A model generated the notes under the pieces. The model was not told where the DNA came from. It was given only the letters and a program-made list of their open reading frames with translations, and searched no databases. Shown here in pieces: positions 55,632 through 64,000 of a stretch of 64,000 nt of DNA; position 1 is the first letter of the stretch; the number at the start of each line of letters is the position of its first letter. Origin of the DNA: Artemisia argyi (Eukaryota > Streptophyta > Magnoliopsida > Asterales > Asteraceae); contig CM060697.1 of the NCBI GenBank assembly GCA_030686995.1, positions 106,267,272 through 106,331,271 on the forward strand, in the 5' to 3' direction. The position numbers and the translations under genes are program-made.

Positions 55632-58600
55632 GAGATGTTGACTACATACTTCTACAACGAGCTGAACGATAATCTCATTTTGGTGCTCATGTCAACATCT
55701 CCTTAGACTGTTTGGTATCCTTTGTACATATCTTATACCAATACGTAAATAGAAAAATATAAAACCTATAAAAACCATAAAAATCTGAAAAATCATAAAA
55801 AATACAAAAATATTCTTCTCACGACATGTCTCTTGTATAATCAATATTATGTACGTTTCTAGAAATGTCATTCAATAATGACACGGAATCATACATATGC
55901 TTGAGCAAGAGTTTTTCGGTTTCAAATAAAGTTTTTTCTAAAATATGTCGTTCCTCAAAATATTCTTCAAAAATATGGCTTGCAGTCATTTCAGGCTGTA
56001 ACCCGGACTTAAAAATATGGCTTGTAGTCATTTCAGGCTACAACCCGGACTTCAAAAATATGGCTTGCTATTACTTCAGATAGCAACCCGGTTTTCAAAA
56101 TTAAGGAAAACACGTCGCCAAAAAGACAGTTGTTCCTAACAAAGGGTGCCGTTCATCCGAGCGTGAATTACTTTATATTCATGCACCCTCGATCTAATGT
56201 ACGCTTCAGTGCATTATTTCTTGATAAAGAAGAGAAATCTTCTTTTTATCGCCAAATACTTTCCCTTCTATGATTTTTCCGGAAAGTGTTTGTGCAAAAC
56301 TTGGTGGTACCATGAAATTTTGAATGAAAATCGAATTGAACTCAAAAGTTTGATAAAATTTTCACTCAATCAATGACGTTAATAGTTTATGAAAATATTT
56401 ATGCTTTAACATCCGTCATTGATTGAGGGGGAGAGTGATTTCTCAAAATTTTATGTATCATCAAAACTCCGCACACTTCGTACATAAAACCTTGCAACAA
56501 AATGTTTTGTGATGTGTTATGTGTCAGAATGAGTAAATTTTCAAAGAGTTTTCACTAAAACTTCGAATCTTTTACAAACTCTTCAAATCTGACACATAAC
56601 AACCTCCCTCACAGTTTGAGGGGGAGCTAGAAAAAGTTCCTTTTTATCAGAAACTATTAAAATTGACCGCATTTCTCTCCCAAAACGCTTTCTAAATTAT
56701 TTAAATCAATTGAGATCAAAAATCTCGAAAGATTTGAAATTTTTTATCGGGGGAGAGAATGTGATTTAAATATGCAATCTGATATCAAATGTGATCTTTT
56801 CGACTCAATAATATGCTCCCACATATGTGCTAAACACTTTCGAATATCGATGCACATATTGAGGGGGAGCGAAAGGCGTTTGTAGAAATAATACCTAAGA
56901 CCGACCATTTACTTTAATGCACGGAGTTATTAGGTTGGTTAAGGTTAGGTATAAGTTCCCATGATCCACCAGAACCGGGAGGATCTTCCCAGGGACAATC
57001 CATAGGTAGATTAGAAGTCCTTAGGAATGATTATGAAAAAAGGAGTAAAGTGAGAAAGGGAAGAGTGCGGACTGAGATAGAGCTAGGACTGGAACAAACC
57101 CAACAAGGTTCTAGTGGTGAAGTCTCGGTAAGCACTGAAGGGGTTAAAGAATTAAAAATAAATGAAATGAGAAAGGGTGAAAAGAAATAGCCCTCCATAT
57201 ATTCAACCTTAGGGCAGAAACCGGGTTCAAATTCATAATCTACTAATGGTTACTAAGGTAACACTAGTATTGAAGACAAGACGTCATGGACCCAGTGACG
57301 CACTGCACTAAACTTCCCAACTACTCAAGTTCTCTTAAAAGAGCTTGTTTCATTCTCACGGGGAACCCTGTGTAATGTATCGACCGCTCATTGCGAGCAA
57401 TGTTGATACCTAAAACAGGAGACGCCTCCCCAGTCTCCAGGAGCGGATCAAAATGCACTTTTGAGTCTAGAGCCATGAGATCATCCATAAATCTCGTTAG
57501 GACACACTTCCGATATGCTTATTGTTTCACATAATGTGGAAAGTAAGATAAAATATTTAGAGTCCTACGCATTATCCTTGTGGTATTGCCAGAACATCCG
57601 AGTGATATGTAAATATTCACAATGAGGATGGAAATCCTTCTAGAGCGAACATCACTCAAGCTCTTGGTAGGTGACATGTGAGATCCACCTTGGATCAATG
57701 ATCAAGTGACAACTGGAAAGCAACAATGGTGCGATTCATTTGAATCAAACTTGTTCCAGGAAATGGATTGACGGATACTTTTGCTAAAACCTTTCAATGT
57801 GCTTACTAACTAATGTTTCGAGCACATTGATTGTGTAATATCTTTCAAACAAAAGTATTTTTGATGGAAATGTGATTCAAAGTATAAAACTCTCGTCGTG
57901 TCTCAAAAATGTTTATCATATGACACGCGAGTGATTTTTGTAAATCAATTTCTCATCAATCCGTGAATGTCAATTCACCGATTCACTCTATCGTGTTGTC
58001 TGCTTTGAGACGTTCCGGTATGAGAACATGCTAAGTATGAAGATTCCAAAGTGGATTCTTTGGAAAATTCATTACTACAAGCTGGAAATTCCTGTCAAGG
58101 AGAGTCTTCTTTAAAAGAGGCTCTACCTAATCACAGGTCGGTTTTCACAAAACCGGAGGGTAGTCTGTCCTCGCAGAACAAATGACAAAGCCATATTCGT
58201 TCTCTATCTTTATTGCTAACTGTTTTATTTCAGGGACACATATAAAGATGGCATTGATGGCTCCAGTTTCCAGCTGAATCGGGTCAATCCATACCTCATG
58301 CTCACACATCCTCCACACTATCAATGAAGATGAGAGACTTGCTACAACAAATGTTGAGAGACTACTAACAACGTTTCCGCAACTCTGATGAAAAGGTCTC
58401 ATAATCCACAAACTCCAATGCAACGTCTCCAGATACAGAAGGGTGTGAGCATGATGGTCCTTAGTCACTACATCACATGAAGGCAATACAACTATGGATG
58501 AGCTTGGAGATTTACTTTGGCTGATGATCTCAAAGAAGCTCAAAGATCACACATCACAAAGGAATTCAAATCACAAGTTCGCTTGCTTGAAGTACAAAGT

Positions 58601-58692
58601 GTGTAGTAAAGTGAAGAATCAGATCCTACGAGCTACAGAGACGAAAGAATGCTTAAAGACCAAAGAGCTTAATTTCAAAGGTGACCTCGCTT
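55632..58692. other. Degenerate 3' interior of the Copia-type element
   Basis: Contains three ~41-bp tandem units at about 55973-56096 (aatatggcttg..gtcatttcaggct..aacccgg) and four isolated polypurine-tract-like motifs (gaggggga or ggggga near 56427, 56619, 56750 and 56860). A stretch at 57060-57700 reads in broken frames as ELGLEQTQQGSSGEVSVSTEGV, KELVSF and similar, blocks I recall from non-coding or 3' parts of Anthemideae Copia elements. The minus-strand frame 58145-58543 shows no conserved motif. Confidence 0.5.
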
Positions 58693-58702
58693 AGGGGGAG
58701 AT

Positions 58703-59079
58703 TGTTAGGAATACAAATATTCCTATAAAAGTCTCGGTCACCTAATTGATGTAATAGCATTTTAGCTAGCTCGTAGTTAGTTAATTATATGTATTAGTTA
58801 GTTTAGTTTAAGTAACACCGTGGAAGAAGGACGGGTCTTTACCCACTGTATGCCTGATCCACAGCCCGGGTGTGGGCGTTTGTAGGTAACTATATATACC
58901 CCTCTCCACATGTGGAGAGGGTTGGTGCTTTCCATATTTTCAATCTAACCTTTTCATTTTTCTCTCATCTATTTCTCTCTCTAGAAACACCCAACTTCTC
59001 TTTATCTCTTTAAACTTTCTTCCATTAATTCTATTATAAACACAAGAACCATACTAGTTAATATTATGTTTATTCTACA
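58703..59079 (+). mobile_element. Right LTR of the Copia-type element (377 bp)
   Basis: Same length as the left LTR with four substitutions. Preceded by TTAGGGGGAGAT (polypurine tract) and followed by the GAGTT duplication. Confidence 0.93.
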
Positions 59080-59243
59080 GAGTTTTTGAATTTTCGTTTT
59101 GAAAAATCGTGTTTTGATAAGCCTTCCTCTATCTTGTAAATATTTTCTATAAAACATAAAAATTAAAAAATCAAAAACAAAAATAATCTTCTTATCCTCT
59201 AAAATTTGATTCTTCTTCTCAAACCCTCTTATGTTTAATTCTT

Positions 59244-60974
59244 ATGGATCCAATTTGTTTTAATTGTGGAGAACCGTTCTTCGGAGGGTTGTGTGTGTGG
59301 TGTACGTGCGACCAATGTGGTGATAATATTCATGATGGCGTTTGTTTGAATTGTAATTCTCACACGTATGATCAAAATTTGTTCAACAATCCGTCAAACA
59401 TTCCCGATTTCTATACACCACCACCACCTTCGTTTAATTGTTATATTTGTGGAAACCCTTCCGAAGAAGGAATGTCATGTGGGCGATGTTTTTGTAACGA
59501 ATGTGGATACATGAACTGTATGTGCTATGCCCCGAGTGCTAACACGTCTTATGCTTGTGATATGAGTTTTGATAATTTTCCTCAAAATGATTTTAATCCT
59601 CTTTATCAAAACTCTTATGAGCAAGTACCGTTTTTCAATGATAATTCGTTTCAAAATACATCGAATTTTGAACATTGTGGGGGATCGTTTGAAAATTCTT
59701 ATCATGAGCCTAATTCTTGTTACGATTTTAATGGTTTTTACCAACCCCCACAAACTTCCGATTTTAATAATCAAATTTTTGAAATCAAATCAATGATTGA
59801 GACGTTAAAAGAAATGGTGATTAATCGTTATACGCATACTCCCGAGCCTCATGTGAAATCGATGGAAGAACTTCTTGCCGAAGAAAGAAAAGCTCAATTT
59901 TGTGAGTGTTGTATGTACGATGATGATGATTCCACGATTACTATCGTTCTTAACCCTCAAATTGAATCTATCTCTTCTTCCGTAGAACCCGAAGATTCTC
60001 TAACAATGGGGGACGGGCATATTAACACTATTCCGGCAACGGAATCGGACGAATTCAATAAGTCTAGTGTTGAGAACCTCGTCCCAATCCCAAGTGAGTC
60101 CGAGGAGATTTCTAACGATGTTGAAAATAATTGTCTTGATGATCATGTTGATACGAATGATATACCGTTTGATGATAATCGTGATGAGATATTCTCCGAT
60201 TCTGATAACGACGATTCTATATCTTGTGGAGAAATCGATTATGTTGATGAAGAACCTCCTGAGCTCGTAAGTTTAGAAGAAGAGAATGATGAAGATGTTG
60301 ATACGAAAATACAAGATGAAGCTTTACGTGAAACATTGTTGAAGGTCAATCTTCTTATCTCTCGGATTGAAGCATTGAATAATTCTCCGACTTCTTCTCC
60401 TATCCCCGTTATGGATAGTGATTTTTTACCCGAGCTTGAAATTTTTCGATTTGAAGAGACGAATAGTGGCAATCCCACTATTCATGCTGATATCTCTCTT
60501 CCGGATTATGAGTGTTTTGATTTTGAAATTAATTTTGAGCTTATTTCCGATAATCCGTCACGTGACCCTCTTTTAGAGGATGTTGATCAAATTCTTGCTG
60601 CGGATGACTTGATACCACTGGGTATTGAGAATGACGAGAATGACGTTCAAAGTAATATTCTTTCCGATTTACCTTCTTCTCGTCCACCTGCGAAACCACC
60701 GGATGTAGATTTTGAATCTGATGCGAATGATGATATTTTTGGAGTGGTGGACGAGACTTATGATCATCCCGTGCTTGATATTTTACCCACCCAACCCACC
60801 CGTGATTCTGAACTTGAATTTGCTTTTATCATCCGGGTGTTTCAACCGTTCTTTGCTTATACCATCATTTCTTCACTTTTCCACTCCACCGGGAGTGAGG
60901 ATACCATTTTTGACCCCGACATCTCCGTTTGTGCCGGTTGTCCGTTCCATCTGCTCTCCCCAAGGACGAATTAA
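59244..60974 (+). CDS. Cys-rich/acidic accessory ORF of element 5 (576 aa)
   Basis: ATG at 59244 lies about 190 bp from the primer site once the Copia-type insertion is discounted, the place normally taken by gag. Residues 5-37 and about 70-102 form two similar Cys clusters (CxxC-x8-CxxC-x-CxxC-type: CFNCGEPFFGGLC, CYICGNPSEEGMSCGRC) that suggest zinc-ribbon-like modules. Residues ~100-190 are Asn/Phe/Tyr-rich and about 200-500 are very acidic, including DSDFLPELEIF and AADDLIPLGIENDENDV. The latter matches an accessory protein block (DDSIPPGIENDDYDSE-type) I recall beside RT domains in Asteraceae Gypsy elements. No gag, protease or RT motif is present. The frame is intact. The role is unknown. 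The zinc-ribbon-plus-acidic layout could suit a DNA-binding regulator, but that is inference. Confidence 0.75.
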   Translation: MDPICFNCGEPFFGGLCVWCTCDQCGDNIHDGVCLNCNSHTYDQNLFNNPSNIPDFYTPPPPSFNCYICGNPSEEGMSCGRCFCNECGYMNCMCYAPSANTSYACDMSFDNFPQNDFNPLYQNSYEQVPFFNDNSFQNTSNFEHCGGSFENSYHEPNSCYDFNGFYQPPQTSDFNNQIFEIKSMIETLKEMVINRYTHTPEPHVKSMEELLAEERKAQFCECCMYDDDDSTITIVLNPQIESISSSVEPEDSLTMGDGHINTIPATESDEFNKSSVENLVPIPSESEEISNDVENNCLDDHVDTNDIPFDDNRDEIFSDSDNDDSISCGEIDYVDEEPPELVSLEEENDEDVDTKIQDEALRETLLKVNLLISRIEALNNSPTSSPIPVMDSDFLPELEIFRFEETNSGNPTIHADISLPDYECFDFEINFELISDNPSRDPLLEDVDQILAADDLIPLGIENDENDVQSNILSDLPSSRPPAKPPDVDFESDANDDIFGVVDETYDHPVLDILPTQPTRDSELEFAFIIRVFQPFFAYTIISSLFHSTGSEDTIFDPDISVCAGCPFHLLSPRTN

Positions 60975-61351
60975 TTCGGGGATCGAGTCAAGCTCATGTA
61001 ACTCGGTGAACAAAAACAAGCGCTTCGTGGGAGGCACCCCATGCTTATCATTCATCTTCTTAAATTTCTATTTTCTTTATAACGTGACGTGAGGAGGGCT
61101 ACCTCTTCCATATCTTGTGTTTCGTTGTTGTTTGTGATTGTCCAGGATTGTCCCCGATTTATGATGACTCTCGTGCTCGTGGTTTTGTCTTTCTCTCCAC
61201 TCGAGTCTCATTCATCGATGCTTATGGAAATCCTATATCCGAAAATCTTATCGACTAACATTTATCTTTTGGCATAATTAATAAACGGCCTTAGATTTAT
61301 GTAGGAGAACCCTTACCTTTTAAACATTGAGGACAATGTTTCGTTTTAGTC

Positions 61352-61374
61352 GGGGGGGGGGGGGGGGGGGGGGG
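61352..61374 (+). repeat. Poly-G run (23 G) in the element 5 tail
   Basis: Directly follows 'gaggacaatgtttcgttttagtc'. Counterpart of the G17 run at 1408-1424. Confidence 0.93.
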
Positions 61375-61649
61375 TGATCGTTCGATCTGATTTTTGCCTT
61401 GCACTTTGTCGTGAACTCTCGCAACTCCGTTTTTCCACCCAAAAAAAAAATTTTGATGAAAAAGTCATGAAAAAGCACAAAAAAAAAATGAGAAAAGTTA
61501 AAAAAGTTGTACAAAAATATAATAAAGTTTGAATAAGTGTTTTGACACCTTGTTGACTTTCTTGCTGGCGAGAGTAGGAATAAACTTTTTGACTTGACCG
61601 GGCGTGTTGTGCCCTAGCTTGTTCCCTTAACCAATGATAATCATATAAG

Positions 61650-61847
61650 CTTGTGCTAGTTTTGTACACCAGGAGCTATAAAATGTGAATTCTTTCTTAA
61701 GAATCTGCAAGTTCCCGTACTTGACTTTATACATGCGCAGCTTAAAAGCTTTCACTAGTCTTTTACATCAGGAGCTAGAAAACGCGAATTCTTCTTCTAG
61801 AATTTGCAAGTTTCCGTAACTGACTTTATATATGCGTGGCTGATTAT
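61650..61847 (+). repeat. Tandem duplication, 99-bp unit
   Basis: Units at 61650 and 61749 share 'ctagt.ttt.tacaycaggagcta.aaaa.g.gaattct' and 'gactttatayatgcg'. Confidence 0.85.
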
Positions 61848-63051
61848 CGGCTAAGTATTCGCGGGTTTCATTATTTGGAATCTTAAATTGCGAAGAGCGA
61901 GAAATGATAGAGTTTATTTAGAAGTTAGATGCTAAACGTGGAGTAGTGGTTCTCTTTAGAGCTCATGAGAGGTACTTGTGGCTTTTTACTCCCATCAGAA
62001 ACGTCACCAATATATAATAGATGTTCTAGGTTAATTAGTGGTATTTAGGTTTGGATAATATTTAGTTCTTTATTTTTTTCAGAGAATTTTTGCTTTAAAA
62101 GTTGGGTACATATCAAGGAACATCAAAAATAAGAGCAAAAAGTGAAAAAAATCAAAATTTGATTATCTATGTGGTTTTGGAGCTACCCGATAAGCTTCCA
62201 TTGATGTTGAGAAAAAAGTCAAGAAAGAAAGAAAAAAGTATGAAAAATATGAGAAAAGTGAAAAAAATGGAAAATGAAAAAAGTGAAAGTTGAAAGTATG
62301 ATGAATAAGAGCTTATGTATAAATAAGTTGTTGGTGCGTGAGGTGCATGTGATTAGTGATTAGTAATCAGTCACATGAGGTGCACATGATTGTACTCCGC
62401 AACTTATATCTTTGATATTGTATGTACCCCAAATTCCTTGATGTGGACCGAATTTCTATTGCAGTGGTTCTTAAGAGAAAATGAATAACTACTTATCGTT
62501 TTAACTTAGGTATCACTATCGGACTAAAAAATATTGAAATGAGAAGATATGAAGCAATTCATTTTTCAACAAAATTAAAATATTGAGATACAATAACCTA
62601 GGACATGGGAGTAAGGAGTATCCACAAGTAACTGTTATGAGTAGTGTTAGCATCTAATTTGTAGATAAACTGTGATCTCGTTTGTACGCTTAGTTTGGGG
62701 ACTCATGAAAAATCAAGGATGACGATTTTTATTCGTATGGTCGCTTCTTAAATAGAAGTGTTTCTACTCGTTGACCCTAATAATTATTGCAAAATAATGA
62801 AAGTTCAACAAACTGTCACAAGTATGAAGTAAGAAAAGTACAAAAATAGAAAGTGTAAGTGGAATAAAGGAATAAAAGGAAAATTTTGGAAAACGGAGCG
62901 TTTTCGGGAATAAATGATTTTATTACTTCTTTCGAACCTCCTTGCTACTTTACAAAGTTAGTAGGAAGAGTTTTGAAATTATTTATCCCAAAAGCGTGAA
63001 TTGATCACATTGTGTGAGGACACGACAATACCTTAGTCGGGGGGATTTTGG

Positions 63052-64000
63052 TGAGTGCTTATTTACTCACTTTTATAAGATCAAAACCGGACTCAAAAGA
63101 CCAAAAATCAACCATAAATGCCAAATTTGTTTGTTTTTTTGTGTTTTTACATGTGCAGGTACGGATATTAATTAAATGGACAAAAATCAAGCTTAAAACA
63201 ACAAAACGAGCACGGGAATGGAAAGAGCGTCAAAAGCCGAGCCGGTAAAGGATTTTTCAAGCCTGGATCAATAATTGAGCTTAAAGTTTCAAAGTCTACC
63301 TTGAAGAATAACTACTTGGCAAGATTAGCCCTTGGATATATTTTTCAAAGAATGGCATAATTTACCCTTGAATTTTCAGATTTAACACATTTGGTCCCTA
63401 TTTTGTTAATATTACAAACCTGAGTCCAATTCTTATATAATCCCATAAACCACAAGCCCTTCCAATACCAAACACAACCCAGCCCACTACCTAAATCCCC
63501 TACCCGAGCCCACCTCTACTCCCGGTCAAAAAGTCAAATTACAATAAAAATATATAAAACTCACTCCCGCCCCCCAAATTCTTACCCCTTACCCAGAAGT
63601 AACTATTCACCCCACAGTAAACAAGAACCCTAATTACCCAATCCTCTTAATTACCACAATTAAGGGTAATTCAGTCCATTCACGTACTTCTAGAAGGTGT
63701 CAGAGTTGTCAGTTACTTGTTAGAGCAAACAAGCACACGAGGGGGATAACGTGGTAGCCTATGGTTTGATGAGACGCGTCATACTGAGTGATCCAAGGGT
63801 AGGAAATGATTGGGAAATGATTAGTGATGATCTGAGGGCTCAGAATAGAATCAAACAAACACAATTCACACGGATTGCCAACATGGCAATCCGTGAGCTC
63901 ACCTCCTCACACATCCTATAAATAGAGTATCAATTAGCTTGTATGGGTGTGGAGCTTCGAATAGCGAAGCTCTGCCAATTTCAATTCTTGTATTAGCTTA
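63052..64000 (+). mobile_element. Element 5 3' LTR, cut by the window end
   Basis: Matches 44960-45909 of the left LTR, including both hairpins and the TATA box. About 2.35 kb of it should lie beyond 64000. Confidence 0.92.

Larger units (their letters stand above)
48295..59079 (+). mobile_element. Copia-type LTR retrotransposon (10,785 bp), complete but without a pol gene
   Basis: Two 377-bp LTRs (48295-48671, 58703-59079) differ at 4 positions. A perfect 5-bp duplication GAGTT (48290-48294, 59080-59084) flanks the element. The primer site (attggcatcaagagcc) follows the left LTR and the polypurine tract TTAGGGGGAGAT precedes the right LTR. Inside are a GCGGTTA array, a leader with a 767-codon coiled-coil ORF, several repeat arrays, scraps of pol and a second copy of the leader. 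It inserted 32 bp after the start of the element 5 primer site. Confidence 0.93.
60975..63051 (+). other. Non-coding tail of element 5
   Basis: Starts with 'cgcttcgtgggaggcacccc' (about 61021), then 'cattgaggacaatgttt' and a G23 run (61352-61374), a 99-bp tandem duplication (61650-61847), an inverted repeat CATGTGA...TCACATG (62346-62377) and a purine-rich 'agtcggggggattttgg' just before the right LTR. Short frames here are not genes. Confidence 0.8.
44960..64000 (+). mobile_element. Element 5: Tat/Athila-type retrotransposon with 3.3-kb LTRs, split by a Copia-type element
   Basis: Left LTR 44960-48258, primer site from 48262, a 160-bp leader resuming at 59085 after the Copia-type insertion, one Cys-rich acidic ORF (59244-60974), the tail signature 'cgcttcgtgggaggcacccc' (about 61021), the 'gaggacaatgtt' motif with a G23 run, and the right LTR from 63052 to beyond the window. 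Over the 949 comparable bases the two LTRs differ at about 16 substitutions and 2 indels (about 1.7%). No gag or pol is present, so it is non-autonomous. Confidence 0.88.

Noticed and set aside
58145..58543. 132-codon minus-strand frame in the Copia-type element
   Set aside because: No recognisable motif, opposite to the direction of the element, in a degenerate region.

Overview
The window is plant nuclear DNA, AT-rich and dominated by transposable elements. Only one ordinary host gene is evident. The retroelement proteins are of types I recall from Asteraceae, most strongly from the chrysanthemum/tansy/Artemisia group (Anthemideae). Examples are the coiled-coil gag-like ORF at 50421-52724, the acidic Cys-rich ORF at 59244-60974 and the degenerate Athila ORF1-like frame at 40961-42260. 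That placement rests on remembered family resemblance, not on a search.

Layout. 1-4780: 3' part and 3' LTR of a Ty3/Gypsy element of Tat/Athila type (element 1). 4838-5422: hAT-type non-autonomous transposon. 6234-10111: minus-strand, internally deleted Tat/Athila-type element (element 2) with a 5-bp target duplication. 10112-17255: AT-rich DNA with Helitron-like 3' termini, an organelle-derived stretch (about 11230-12192), a promoter-like segment, an (AT)n microsatellite and a foldback MITE. 17256-20830 (minus): the host gene, a four-exon DUF630/DUF632 protein with two related MITEs in intron 1 and just upstream. 21578-27943: Helitron-like, Stowaway, foldback and three hAT-type elements. 27983-34888: a decayed L1-type LINE split by a solo LTR (element 3, 32781-34187). 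35576-35905: a two-exon gene fragment. 37169-64000: a three-level nest, in which element 4 (Tat/Athila type) is interrupted by element 5 (very long LTRs), which is interrupted by a complete 10.8-kb Copia-type element (48295-59079).

None of the LTR elements here keeps a recognisable protease/RT/integrase set. Element 4 has gag plus an Athila ORF1-like frame, element 5 has only a Cys-rich acidic ORF, and the Copia-type element has a coiled-coil gag-like ORF with scraps of pol. All would depend on partners elsewhere.

The most striking signal is a regulatory-looking architecture shared by two Tat/Athila-type families. Their LTRs and non-coding tails carry 11-bp palindromes arranged as pairs 23 bp apart (11-bp site, 12-bp spacer). 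One family uses ATACGNCGTAT and the other TGACGSCGTCA. The core ACGNCGT is the same, while the two outer bases on each side differ in a way that keeps the palindrome. In the second family one pair sits directly upstream of the LTR TATA box. This looks like a binding array for a dimeric factor that has co-diverged between families.
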